Made by a program: the position numbers and the translations under genes
Source: an uncultured Cetobacterium sp.
GTDB taxonomy: Bacteria > Fusobacteriota > Fusobacteriia > Fusobacteriales > Fusobacteriaceae
DNA: 64,000 nucleotides
Reading direction: 5' to 3'
Assembly: GCF_945952365.1 (NCBI RefSeq)
Contig: NZ_CAMFHX010000010.1
Span: forward strand, 1-64,000
In this document: piece by piece, positions 16,034-24,919 of the stretch
Position numbering within the stretch: position 1 is the stretch's first letter
Layout of the letters: every line of letters begins with the position of its first letter
Notes under the pieces: model-generated
Databases searched by the model: none
What the model was told of the DNA's origin: nothing
Seen by the model: only the letters and a program-made list of their open reading frames with translations

Positions 16034-17023
16034 TTAAGTTGTTTCCCTTTCAATAATAAAATTATCTGACTTATTTTCTGAAATCACCTTTTTTTTATCT
16101 TCTATCTGACCAATTAAATACTCTAAAGCATTTAAAGTTATTTCTTCAAAATTCTGTTTTACACTTGATAGTCTAGGATAGAAATAATCTATTAATTCTA
16201 TATTATCATGTCCTATTATTTTTATTTCTTCTGGAATTTTTATTTCATATTCTTTTACCAAACTTAAAATACCTAAAGCTACTTTATCTTGTTGACAAAA
16301 AATACCATCAAAACTTTTTAGAAATTCTAAATTATTTAAAACTAAATCTCTTCCATTTTCAAATGTCATATCACATTCATATATATGGTTATTAGATTTA
16401 GATAGATTATTTTTTTCTAAGTATTTCATAAAGCCTATAGTTCTATCTTTATAGTCTGTTAACTGAATGTTATTAGACGTGATTGTTAATAGCTTCGAGC
16501 ATCCTTTAGAATGCAACAATTTCGCTACTTCATAACCACACTTCAAATTATCACTCTTAAAAACAAGCGTTTCTTCATCTAATATGGATGGCTTATACGC
16601 AACAAACGTATGTGGCATTTTATTTTTTTTTAAAATTTTAATATTTTCCTCTGAAATTTCTCTACTAGCTACTATCAAACCATCAACATTTCCACTTTTA
16701 ATTGTTTCTTCTAAAGATTTAGTTCTTATTATTAATATCTCATAATCAAATTTTTCAGAATTTAATAAAAAATATTTTTCTAATTGTGAAAAGAAATCTC
16801 TTTTATTAAATTCGTAGAAATCATTTGGAAATATTATTCCGATACGATGATTTTTTTTTGTTGCTAAACTTCTCGCATTCTGATTTATTACAAAATTATT
16901 CTCTTGAGCAACTTTAACAACTAGTTCTCGAGTTTTTTTAGCTATATTTGGATTATTATTTAATGCTCTTGATACTGTTGATTCACTTAAATTAACTATT
17001 TTAGCTATATCTTTTAATGTCAT
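16034..17023 (-). CDS. LacI family transcriptional repressor
   Basis: 329 residues. The N-terminal helix-turn-helix and hinge (MTLKDIAKIVNLSESTVSRALN) are typical LacI, followed by a periplasmic-binding-protein-like sugar sensor domain (RIGIIFPNDF, DGIFCQQDKVALGIL, KIIGHDNIELIDYFYPRLSSV). Such proteins release DNA when a sugar or related ligand binds. The gene lies inside the operon it is likely to control. The 16-bp palindrome at 21020-21035 is the probable operator. AAGGTG precedes the ATG. The effector is unknown. Confidence 0.93.
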   Translation of the reverse strand: MTLKDIAKIVNLSESTVSRALNNNPNIAKKTRELVVKVAQENNFVINQNARSLATKKNHRIGIIFPNDFYEFNKRDFFSQLEKYFLLNSEKFDYEILIIRTKSLEETIKSGNVDGLIVASREISEENIKILKKNKMPHTFVAYKPSILDEETLVFKSDNLKCGYEVAKLLHSKGCSKLLTITSNNIQLTDYKDRTIGFMKYLEKNNLSKSNNHIYECDMTFENGRDLVLNNLEFLKSFDGIFCQQDKVALGILSLVKEYEIKIPEEIKIIGHDNIELIDYFYPRLSSVKQNFEEITLNALEYLIGQIEDKKKVISENKSDNFIIERETT

Positions 17024-17054
17024 TTTACACCTTTTTTTTCTTAATATTATAAAT

Positions 17055-18584
17055 TTATATATCTAAAAAGTAAAGTAATATAATCAGTAATATAAAATAT
17101 ACGATTAATAAAACTGATTTTTTATCAAAATATGTTTTTTTCATCATAAATTTTTCAACACTTTTCCTATAATTCGAATCACTAAAACTAAATGTATATC
17201 CAATAAAGCATGTTATTAAAAAACCTACAAGATTATTCCACATCCAAAATATATTAAACATATGAGATATAAATGCCGTTCCAATTATTCCAATTAAAAA
17301 TCCAAAGATAACACTTTTTTCATTCGTTTTTGAAGAAAATAACCCTAAAGTGAAAACTGCTAACATTGCTCCTAACAGATAAGAACCATATTGACTTATA
17401 ACTTCTAAAATAGAATTATTTGAAGCAGATACATTAAACGCAAAATAACCAATTAACATTCCAAATATTGAAGTTGCAATTCTTGTCATATTTATATCTG
17501 AAATATTTTTTACGCTCTTTTTTAAATATGTATCATATATATCCTTCATAAAAACTGTTGTCATTGAATTTAAAGAAGAATCTATACTACTCATTGTTGC
17601 AGCAAAAACTGCAGCAATTATAACTCCTAAATATCCCTTTGGAATCTCTTCTAATGCAAATTTTATATATACTTCATTCGCATTCTGGAATGGAACTCCT
17701 TTATAAAATACAAATAAAACTATTCCAACTAATAAAAATAAAAACATTTGTATAACCGAAAATACCCCACTAAACCATAAGGAATACTTTGTATTATCCA
17801 ATGATTTCGCGGTTAAAACTCTTTGAACTTGAGTTTGATCAACCCCAAAATATGCTATATGTAAAATTCCACCTCCAAAAAGACCTGCCCAAAATGTATT
17901 TGGCTCTCTAAAATTCATACTCCAATCAAATGTAGATAATTTACCACTTTGTCTTGCTATATCAAATATTTCAGGTATAGTATGTGGAGTTTTTTCAAAA
18001 ACTGTTATTACTGAAATTACTACTCCTATCCACAAGGCAAACATTTGAAAAACATCTGTCCAGATAACACTTTGTATTCCTCCAAGAACAGTATAAAATA
18101 TTGAAACTATAACAATTAAAGATATTGTATAATTAAGAGATAGACCCGTGATTTTAGAAAGTATTAATGATGGTAAATAAACTATCGAACCGATTACAAC
18201 TAACATTTTAACTATATATACAAAGACCATAATAAGCCTCATTTTCTTTCCAAATCTTTTTTCTATATACTCATAAATAGAAACTATCTCTAAACTATAA
18301 AAAAATGGGATAAATGTTCCACTTAAAACATACATCACTAAAGGAATATTTAAATTTAATACAAGTGGCTTTAATCCTTGCTCATAAGCCCACCCAGGGG
18401 CTCCAATAAATGTAATTGCGCTAATTTGAGTTGCCATAACCGAAAGCCCTATTGCCCACCACTTAAAATCTCTTCCTCCTGAAAAAAAATCAGCTGTATT
18501 CGTTGTTTTTTTCCCAATTACAACTCCTAATCCTATTGTAAAAATAAAATAAAATACTAAAACTCCCCAATCTAAATGCGTCAT
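17055..18584 (-). CDS. Sodium:solute symporter (SSS family)
   Basis: 509 residues with about 13-14 membrane segments. The start THLDWGVLVFYFIFTIGLGVVIG, the motif FFSGGRDFKWWAIGLSVMATQISAITFIGAPGWAYEQG and the YTVLGGIQSVIWTDVFQ segment place it in the SSS family, nearest the SglT-like sugar symporters. It would import a sugar, sugar acid or similar solute with Na+. The start is ATG at 18584 after AGGAGGATTG; an in-frame TTG directly precedes it. Downstream of the SnoaL gene and upstream of lacI, it is part of the same unit. Confidence 0.9.
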   Translation of the reverse strand: MTHLDWGVLVFYFIFTIGLGVVIGKKTTNTADFFSGGRDFKWWAIGLSVMATQISAITFIGAPGWAYEQGLKPLVLNLNIPLVMYVLSGTFIPFFYSLEIVSIYEYIEKRFGKKMRLIMVFVYIVKMLVVIGSIVYLPSLILSKITGLSLNYTISLIVIVSIFYTVLGGIQSVIWTDVFQMFALWIGVVISVITVFEKTPHTIPEIFDIARQSGKLSTFDWSMNFREPNTFWAGLFGGGILHIAYFGVDQTQVQRVLTAKSLDNTKYSLWFSGVFSVIQMFLFLLVGIVLFVFYKGVPFQNANEVYIKFALEEIPKGYLGVIIAAVFAATMSSIDSSLNSMTTVFMKDIYDTYLKKSVKNISDINMTRIATSIFGMLIGYFAFNVSASNNSILEVISQYGSYLLGAMLAVFTLGLFSSKTNEKSVIFGFLIGIIGTAFISHMFNIFWMWNNLVGFLITCFIGYTFSFSDSNYRKSVEKFMMKKTYFDKKSVLLIVYFILLIILLYFLDI

Positions 18585-18606
18585 CAATCCTCCTTATAAA
18601 ATAGGG

Positions 18607-18632
18607 TTAGCGCAGTTAAAAAACTGCGCTAA
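18607..18632 (-). other. Intercistronic stem-loop
   Basis: TTAGCGCAGTT (18607-18617) and AACTGCGCTAA (18622-18632) form a perfect 11-bp stem with a 4-base loop between the SnoaL and symporter genes. On the minus strand no clean U-tract follows, so it looks more like an mRNA processing or stabilising element, or a weak attenuator, than a full terminator. Confidence 0.55.
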
Positions 18633-18670
18633 TTGAAATTATCTAAAATATACTTTATTATAAAATTCTA

Positions 18671-19687
18671 TTAAAATTTTGGATTTAATATATTTGCTGT
18701 TCTTTCAAATACATCTAACCCTTGTTGCTTTAACCAGAATGGAATATCTATTAATACCCAGTTCTCAGAAAGTTTATCTTTATCTCTATAGTAAACGTCA
18801 ACAACTTGCATATCTCCTCTTACTTTTCCACCAGGTAAGCCTAGCCATCCACCGATTGGTGTATTAGAAAGATTTGGCCATCCGAAGAAACAGCTAAAGT
18901 TTCCTTCTGCAAATCTACATACATGTCCATTAAAAACTTTATCTGTTAAGCTACTTCTGAATGGTAATGAATGCTGAGCTATATATCTAGGAATAGTATA
19001 ACTTGCTCCAACTCCTGCTGGACCATACCATATCATATTTTTTGACCATGAAGGCTCTAATATATCTGGAGTAATTCCCATAGCTCCACTTTTATTAAGT
19101 GCTGATAAATCCTCAACCATTTTATTAACAAGAGCTAATGTTTTTACTCCTTCTTCTGGAGCTGCATCTTCAAATAATAATCCATCATGATTTCTTGGTC
19201 CTGGATAAACAAAGTATTGTCCTGTTGATGGAGGTAATGGATAAACTCCAGCTTGTTGCATTAATCCTAATAAATCAACGAAAAGACCTGTCTTAGTTAT
19301 TTTTCCATTTTCAACGCAAGAAAACTCTGCGTATCTTAAGTTTATCATTTTCCCAGTTGGTCTGATTCCTAAGTATTCTTCATCAAATAGACCCATAAAA
19401 TGACCCATTGACATTACCCACTCTTCAGTATCATTAACTTCATTTGTTCCAGCTATAAAAACATCTTGTCTTCTTTGAAGGTGTTTTATCGAAGTCATTA
19501 AAGGTTTCCAAAAAGTTTCTGTTGCTGCTGTCGCTCCTTCTTGCTCTCTGAATGGATAAACTCCTCTCCACAAGTAGTTTTCTGAAGTATATTCTTTTAA
19601 AACTGATTCAATTGTTTCTACTGTTGAATTCTCCATTGCATCAAAATATTCTCTTACAATTTTTTTTATTTCTTGATATTTAGACAT
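18671..19687 (-). CDS. Tandem SnoaL-like (NTF2-fold) protein
   Basis: 338 residues made of two SnoaL-like halves, about 1-160 (REYFDAMENSTVETIESVLKEYTSENYLWRG, then WEEW-type strand EEWVMSMGHFMGLFD) and 190-338 (NMIWYGPAGVGASYTIPRYIAQHSLPFRSSL, GWLGLPGGKVRGDMQVVDVYYRD). SnoaL folds house polyketide cyclases, isomerases and many unknown enzymes on small polar substrates. There is no signal peptide. It is sandwiched between two carriers under a LacI repressor, so it probably acts on the imported compound. The reaction is unknown; no polyketide synthase is present. Confidence 0.75.
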   Translation of the reverse strand: MSKYQEIKKIVREYFDAMENSTVETIESVLKEYTSENYLWRGVYPFREQEGATAATETFWKPLMTSIKHLQRRQDVFIAGTNEVNDTEEWVMSMGHFMGLFDEEYLGIRPTGKMINLRYAEFSCVENGKITKTGLFVDLLGLMQQAGVYPLPPSTGQYFVYPGPRNHDGLLFEDAAPEEGVKTLALVNKMVEDLSALNKSGAMGITPDILEPSWSKNMIWYGPAGVGASYTIPRYIAQHSLPFRSSLTDKVFNGHVCRFAEGNFSCFFGWPNLSNTPIGGWLGLPGGKVRGDMQVVDVYYRDKDKLSENWVLIDIPFWLKQQGLDVFERTANILNPKF

Positions 19688-19692
19688 ATTCT

Positions 19693-20970
19693 TTACCTTT
19701 CCTTTATTTCTTTTTTATTATTTGTTTTTTTATAAAAAACTCCTGTTTCTAGAGTTTCTGGTAATGTTAACCAAAGAATTGCAGCTAATGTAAATAGCAC
19801 TGGTGCTCCCCACATTGCCGTTTGTAAGGATGTTGCATTTCTTACTGCAACCACTATTGTTGGTGCAAATAATGCTATGATTCTTCCACCGTGGAAAAGT
19901 GAAGCACCCATAGTTTTTAAGTGCGACGGAAATAACTCTGTAAAATACCCTCCCCAAATTGCACTTGATGCTAAACCTACTCCATATATAAATCCACATA
20001 TTGATAATATCGTTACATTGCTTGGTGCTATAAAATATAAAGATATCATTATTGAAGATATAATAAATCCAAACGCATTTGCTTTTCTTCCAAATTTATC
20101 TGACATGAATCCCCAGATATACGCTCCAACTAAAGATCCAGAAGAAGCTGCTGAAAACAGAATTCCCATAGTTTTTGCATCAAAGTTCCTTACTTCTCTT
20201 AAATAAACCGTTACAAACCCACTAAAGAATTGATAACCTATAAAGTTTAATCCAGATAGTAAAATGCAAGTTACAGATATTCTAGCTAATTTTCCAGAGA
20301 ACATCTCTTTCCAAGTTGCTTTTTTCTGTTCCTGAATTTCTCCAAGATCATTCTTCTTCTGCTCACTACCGAAAGGTATATAAACTTTTTCGCTTGGTAC
20401 TAAAAATATCATAGCTATTGCCGCTAATACTGGTGGTAATCCACCTATCACCATAAGCATCTCCCAGTTATTTTCTCCTAATAAAGCTCCATAAGCTCCC
20501 ATTATTATTAGGGCTATTGAGAACAAACTTGAGGCGAAAGCAGTTACTTTTCCTCTTACTTTACCATCAAATAATCCTACCATTACTGTTACAGCCACTG
20601 TAAAATATCCACCTAATGAAATCCCAATTACAAATCTCATCAACATCCACATTTCAAAAGATTGACTTGATAAATTTACTAATGTCGCTCCTCCATTAAG
20701 AAGTGTTATCATTATTAATATTTTTTTTCTTCCAAAATTTTCAGCAAACCACGCACAGCTTAAAGCCCCAATTAAAGCTCCAATTGATTGTGCTGTATAA
20801 AATAGAGCTGTTTGTGCTAAAGTTATTCCATAATATTGAACTATAAACGGTCTTACATAATCTATAACTACGAAATTATAGCAGTAGAAAAAATACCCAA
20901 TTAAAATTACAAAATACGCCAATAAACGCTTTGCTAACGATAAGTCACTCATATGTTTCATGTCTTTCAT
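19693..20970 (-). CDS. MFS transporter
   Basis: 425 residues with 12 predicted membrane segments. The loop 2-3 signature WFAENFGRKKILI and its repeat GFMSDKFGRKANAFG mark the major facilitator superfamily, and RFVIGISLGGYFTV and LPSHLKTMGASL-like segments suggest the AAHS or sugar-porter groups. It would import a small sugar or organic acid by H+ symport. It is the first gene of the operon, downstream of a strong promoter and a LacI-type palindrome. The start ATG follows AAAAGGGGT. Confidence 0.88.
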   Translation of the reverse strand: MKDMKHMSDLSLAKRLLAYFVILIGYFFYCYNFVVIDYVRPFIVQYYGITLAQTALFYTAQSIGALIGALSCAWFAENFGRKKILIMITLLNGGATLVNLSSQSFEMWMLMRFVIGISLGGYFTVAVTVMVGLFDGKVRGKVTAFASSLFSIALIIMGAYGALLGENNWEMLMVIGGLPPVLAAIAMIFLVPSEKVYIPFGSEQKKNDLGEIQEQKKATWKEMFSGKLARISVTCILLSGLNFIGYQFFSGFVTVYLREVRNFDAKTMGILFSAASSGSLVGAYIWGFMSDKFGRKANAFGFIISSIMISLYFIAPSNVTILSICGFIYGVGLASSAIWGGYFTELFPSHLKTMGASLFHGGRIIALFAPTIVVAVRNATSLQTAMWGAPVLFTLAAILWLTLPETLETGVFYKKTNNKKEIKER

Positions 20971-21019
20971 TTTTACCCCTTTTCAATTCTTATGTTTTAT
21001 TCTAGAATAAACATTACTT

Positions 21020-21035
21020 TTGCAAGCGCTTGCAA
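21020..21035. promoter_or_regulatory. LacI-type operator
   Basis: TTGCAAGCGCTTGCAA is a perfect 16-bp palindrome with the central AGCGCT core usual for LacI-family operators. It lies about 15 bases downstream of the -10 box, where a bound repressor blocks transcription. LacI from the same operon is the natural ligand. Confidence 0.85.
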
Positions 21036-21049
21036 TTTATTTCAAAATC

Positions 21050-21078
21050 AATATAACATTAATTATTAATTTTGTCAA
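21050..21078 (-). promoter_or_regulatory. Promoter of the MFS-SnoaL-SSS-lacI operon
   Basis: On the minus strand TTGACA (21078-21073), a 17-base spacer and TATATT (21055-21050) form a near-consensus vegetative promoter. Confidence 0.8.
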
Positions 21079-21100
21079 AATAAATTTTAATTGTATTTTT

Positions 21101-21130
21101 AAAAAGGGTAGATATAATAAATCTACCCTT
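21101..21130 (-). terminator. Terminator of the ABC-transporter/phosphatase operon
   Basis: AAGGGTAGAT (21104-21113) pairs with ATCTACCCTT (21121-21130). On the minus strand it is followed by a T-rich run and lies just after the histidine phosphatase stop. Confidence 0.75.
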
Positions 21131-21139
21131 CATTTCTTT

Positions 21140-21718
21140 TTATTCTCCTATTGGCTTTATAGCTTTTATTTTTTTTACTTTATCTATTTGAAGCTCATAA
21201 CCCAATCCATTTTTTACATCAAACTTCCAAAATCCTTTTTCATTTTCAAAAAAATTATGCAAAATTGCTCTTATAAAACCAGAGTGAGTAAATATGACTA
21301 TATGATTTTCTTCATTGTAATTTTTTTGAATTATCTCATTAATTATTAAGTTAACCCTCTCTTTAAATTCTTTTATTGACTCTCCGTTAAATGGTTTAAA
21401 ATTATTATTTGCCCAATTTCTAAAATAATTTTCATTTCCTACTTCTGAATATGTTTTATTCTCATCATCACCAAAATTAATCTCTCTTAGCCTGTGATTT
21501 ATTAAAATATCTTTATCCGGTGCAATTATTTTTGCAGTTTTTAAACATCTTTTTAAATCGCTACTAAAATAATGTGTTCCCTCTTTATAATAACCTTTTT
21601 CTTTATAGTTTTTTATCTCTAAAAGCCCCTTCTCTGTAACATCTACATCAGTCCATCCTGCAAGTATATGATTTACATTTGCATATGTTTGAGCATGTCT
21701 TATCAATGATATTTTCAT
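21140..21718 (-). CDS. Histidine phosphatase family protein
   Basis: 192 residues with the phosphoglycerate-mutase-like active site: LIRHAQT at residues 4-10 (Arg and phosphoacceptor His), SSDLKRCLKTA, REINFGDDENK and the second His in VIFTHSGFIRA. Members remove phosphate from small molecules such as alpha-ribazole phosphate, sugar phosphates or phosphoproteins; the substrate cannot be told. Its ATG follows the stop of the metallophosphoesterase with no gap, implying translational coupling in the same operon. Confidence 0.85.
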   Translation of the reverse strand: MKISLIRHAQTYANVNHILAGWTDVDVTEKGLLEIKNYKEKGYYKEGTHYFSSDLKRCLKTAKIIAPDKDILINHRLREINFGDDENKTYSEVGNENYFRNWANNNFKPFNGESIKEFKERVNLIINEIIQKNYNEENHIVIFTHSGFIRAILHNFFENEKGFWKFDVKNGLGYELQIDKVKKIKAIKPIGE

Positions 21719-22549
21719 TTAAACCACCACCACTTTTATTGACTCTTCTATATTTTGATAAAGTGTCATTTCTCCTTTACTTTTTTCAAACTCTTTATGA
21801 TATCCAAGACAAGAACAAACAAATTCTGTTTCCTCTTCCACAAAGCTCTTTCTGTAGTGAACATGTCCTGATATAGAAACTATAGGTTTATATTTTTTTA
21901 CTAATTTATAATAATCTTCGCTTCCTAAAAACCCATTAAAAAACTTCCATTCTTCTCTATTTTCCGTACTAACTTTAAAAAAACTATGATTAATCATATG
22001 AGTTATAAAAATAACCTTTTTATTTCTATTTTCCTCAAATTTTCTCTCCAATTGATTCAATATTTCTTTATGCTTTTCTATATCCATTTTAGTAAACTTT
22101 ATTTTTATTTTATCTTGCCATATTCTTTCTCTATAAGATCCTTTTATAAATTCTTCTATTGAAAATTTTTCGTTATCACCAAAAGAATAATCATACCATC
22201 CTGTATCTCCTATTACTACAAGGTCATCTCTTAATTGTATAACTTTTCCTGTTATACAATTTTTATCAGCGGCATATTTTTGCACAATATCTTCTGTCGG
22301 GATTTCTATTTTTTGTTTTTGCCAAATATCATGATTTCCTGGAACATAATAAATTTTTATTTCTATTTTTTTCTTTAAATTTTCTATAAATTTTATTGTT
22401 TCATTTATATCTTCAGTTATATCCCCTGCAATTAAAAGTACTTCAATATCTTTATTTTGGATAAAATAATTATTTAATTCATTTAATAAATCGATTCCTT
22501 TTTCTTTATACAAATCTGAATGTAAATCTGAAATTATACCTATCTTCAC
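21719..22549 (-). CDS. Metallophosphoesterase
   Basis: 276 residues with all calcineurin-like metal ligands: SDLHSD (residues 7-12), AGDITED, GNHDIW, THMINH and SGHVHY. Such enzymes hydrolyse phosphomono- or diesters with two metal ions; there is no signal peptide, so it is cytosolic. The start is a GTG at 22549, placed just after the stop of the ABC ATPase gene, with GGAGAGG inside that gene as the ribosome binding site. Position at the end of a transporter operon suggests it acts on an imported phosphorylated compound, which is inference. Confidence 0.85.
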   Translation of the reverse strand: MKIGIISDLHSDLYKEKGIDLLNELNNYFIQNKDIEVLLIAGDITEDINETIKFIENLKKKIEIKIYYVPGNHDIWQKQKIEIPTEDIVQKYAADKNCITGKVIQLRDDLVVIGDTGWYDYSFGDNEKFSIEEFIKGSYRERIWQDKIKIKFTKMDIEKHKEILNQLERKFEENRNKKVIFITHMINHSFFKVSTENREEWKFFNGFLGSEDYYKLVKKYKPIVSISGHVHYRKSFVEEETEFVCSCLGYHKEFEKSKGEMTLYQNIEESIKVVVV

Positions 22550-24106
22550 TTAAACAACCTCTCCTTCTCTGGTTAATCTCGATGATAATAATTTTTTTGT
22601 GTATTCATGTTTTGGATTTTGAATAATTTTATCAGTTTTTCCTATCTCTACTATTTCACCTGAATTTATAACCGCAACTCTATCACAAAAATATTTTACT
22701 ACTGATAAATCATGGGTTATAAATATTATTGTTAAATTCAATTTATTTTTCATTTCCATAAAAATATTTAAAATTTGTGCTTGATTAGATATATCAAGAG
22801 CACTAATAGATTCGTCTGCCACAATAATTTTTGGATTTAGAATAATTGCTGTAACAATCGTAACTCTTTGTCTTTCACCACCACTAAGCTCTTTTGGTAA
22901 TTTGTAATAATATTCTTCTGTTAAGCCAACCATTTTTAAATATTTAATAGATTTTTTCTTTCTTTCTTCTTTAGTTAGATTTGTGTGTGCTTTTAAAGGC
23001 TCTTCTAAATGCCAACCAACCGTATGAAAAGGATTTAATGTACTGTAAGGATCTTGAAATATTGACTGGATGTCTTTTTTTTCATTTTTTCCTGAAAAAA
23101 AAATATTTCCTGAATCTACTTTTTCTAAACCTAATATGCACTTTCCAAGAGTACTCTTTCCACTCCCTGATTCTCCTACTATCCCTAAAACTTCATTTTC
23201 ATATATATCTAAAGAAAGATTATTTAAAATTAAAGACTCCTTTTTTTTATATCTTTTTTTTATTTTTTTTATAGCTAATATTAATTTTTTATTTTTCTTA
23301 TTAAAATTAGTTTCTTCTAAAATTTTATTTTCATTTTTTATATAGTTTTCTGGTTTCAATCGAATTAGAGATTTTGTATAATCATTTTGAGGATTATTTA
23401 GAACCTGTTCTAATTCACCCTTTTCTATTATCTTTCCTTTGTACATGACTAAAATATCTTCTGAAATATACTCTATAACTGATAAATCATGAGAGATAAA
23501 TATGATTGATAAGTCATATTTATCTCTCAACTCCTTAAAAAGATCTAAAATCTGTTTTTGTGTTGTCACATCTAAAGCTGTTGTTGGTTCATCTGCAATT
23601 AAAAGATACGGTCTATTAATTATTGCATTAGCTATAACAACTCTTTGCTTTTGACCTCCACTCAACTGATGCGGATAATATTTAACCATTTCTGGATTTA
23701 GACCTACATCTCTCATAGTATTTTCTATTCTTAAATCTATCTCTTCTTTAGTCAGAGAATTATCATGATTTATTATTGTTTCTTGAAGCTGTTTTTTTAT
23801 TTTCACAACCGGATTTAAACTTGTCATTGGATTTTGAAATACCATAGAAATTTCTTTACCTCTATAAGCTTGAAATTGTCTTTCAGATATTTCTAAAAGA
23901 TTTTTATTTTTAAATATAATCTCTCCTTCAACCTTAAACTTATCAGTTAATAATCCTAAAATAGTTTTTGAAAGCATACTTTTCCCACTTCCAGATTCAC
24001 CAACTATTCCTAAAATTCTTTTTTTTTCAAAACAAAAATCAATATTTTTCAATATGTAATTTCTTTCATTTTTTAAATTCAAATTTTTTATAGTTAATAT
24101 TTTCAT
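22550..24106 (-). CDS. Fused DppD-DppF-type ABC ATPase
   Basis: 518 residues containing two complete nucleotide-binding domains. The first has GESGSGKS, LSGGQKQRV and LIADEPTTALD; the second has GESGSGKS, LSGGERQRV and IVADESISALD. This is the peptide/nickel importer type in which the two ATPases are usually separate genes. It overlaps the end of the upstream permease by 41 bases, with AAGGAGAAAA before the ATG. The second domain has DESIS instead of DEPTS after Walker B, a common variant in this group. Confidence 0.92.
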   Translation of the reverse strand: MKILTIKNLNLKNERNYILKNIDFCFEKKRILGIVGESGSGKSMLSKTILGLLTDKFKVEGEIIFKNKNLLEISERQFQAYRGKEISMVFQNPMTSLNPVVKIKKQLQETIINHDNSLTKEEIDLRIENTMRDVGLNPEMVKYYPHQLSGGQKQRVVIANAIINRPYLLIADEPTTALDVTTQKQILDLFKELRDKYDLSIIFISHDLSVIEYISEDILVMYKGKIIEKGELEQVLNNPQNDYTKSLIRLKPENYIKNENKILEETNFNKKNKKLILAIKKIKKRYKKKESLILNNLSLDIYENEVLGIVGESGSGKSTLGKCILGLEKVDSGNIFFSGKNEKKDIQSIFQDPYSTLNPFHTVGWHLEEPLKAHTNLTKEERKKKSIKYLKMVGLTEEYYYKLPKELSGGERQRVTIVTAIILNPKIIVADESISALDISNQAQILNIFMEMKNKLNLTIIFITHDLSVVKYFCDRVAVINSGEIVEIGKTDKIIQNPKHEYTKKLLSSRLTREGEVV

Positions 24107-24908
24107 TTTTTCTCCTTTTGTCTAAAATTTCTTTAACTCCATCTCCTAACTGATTGAAACCAAGTGCTGTTAAAGTTATAAAAATTCCCGGTACAATTGA
24201 ATAAAATGGATTTAAAAATATAAATTCCTTTGATTCTGAAAGTATCATTCCCCAGCTTGGATAAGGTAATTGTACTCCTAATCCTAAATAACTTAAACCT
24301 GCTTCCATTAATATAACATTCGAAAATTTCATCGCTGCATTAACAATTATTGTAGATTTAATATTTGGTAGGATATGAACGAATAAAATTCTAAAATCAT
24401 TTACACCAATAGTCTTTGCCCAAAAAATATAGTCTAAGTTTTTTATTTCTAAAACTTTTCCTCTCGTAAGCCTTATTATTGATGGTAAAATTAAAATTGT
24501 TATTGAAATAACCGTATTCAAATTACTTTTTCCTAAAATTGCTATAAACATAAGCAATATTAAAATTCCTGGAATCGCTATAATAGAATCTACAATTTTC
24601 ATTAAAATTGTATCAATAATACCTCCATAGTAACCTGAAATCAGACCAATTAGAGTTCCAATTAAGCTACTCATAAATATAACTATTGTACTTAAAATAA
24701 AAGCACTCTGACTTGCTATCATTATTCTCGAAAATATATCCCTTCCTAAATAGTCCGTTCCTAAAAAATTGGTATAACTCGGATAAGCTATTTTATTAAA
24801 CTCATTTATTTTATAAGGATCATAAGGTGTCCATACAAAACTCAACAACATTATAAACAATAAACTTCCTAAAATGAGACTTCCTATATAAAGATTTTTA
24901 TTTTTCAT
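24066..24908 (-). CDS. ABC transporter permease, DppC type
   Basis: 280 residues with six membrane helices and the EAA loop ending in the usual form (AKTIGVNDFRILFVHILPN, then GLSYLGLGVQLPYPSWGMIL). It carries the extracellular TDYLGRDIFSR motif of DppC/OppC permeases. It pairs with the permease just upstream to form the membrane channel. It begins 11 bases after the DppB-type gene and overlaps the ATPase gene. Confidence 0.9.
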   Translation of the reverse strand: MKNKNLYIGSLILGSLLFIMLLSFVWTPYDPYKINEFNKIAYPSYTNFLGTDYLGRDIFSRIMIASQSAFILSTIVIFMSSLIGTLIGLISGYYGGIIDTILMKIVDSIIAIPGILILLMFIAILGKSNLNTVISITILILPSIIRLTRGKVLEIKNLDYIFWAKTIGVNDFRILFVHILPNIKSTIIVNAAMKFSNVILMEAGLSYLGLGVQLPYPSWGMILSESKEFIFLNPFYSIVPGIFITLTALGFNQLGDGVKEILDKRRKNENINYKKFEFKK

Positions 24909-24919
24909 TTTTCCTCCAT

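Noticed and set aside
18607-18632. Hairpin read as a terminator splitting the SnoaL and symporter genes
   Set aside because: No clean U-run follows on the minus strand, so I list it only as an intercistronic stem-loop.
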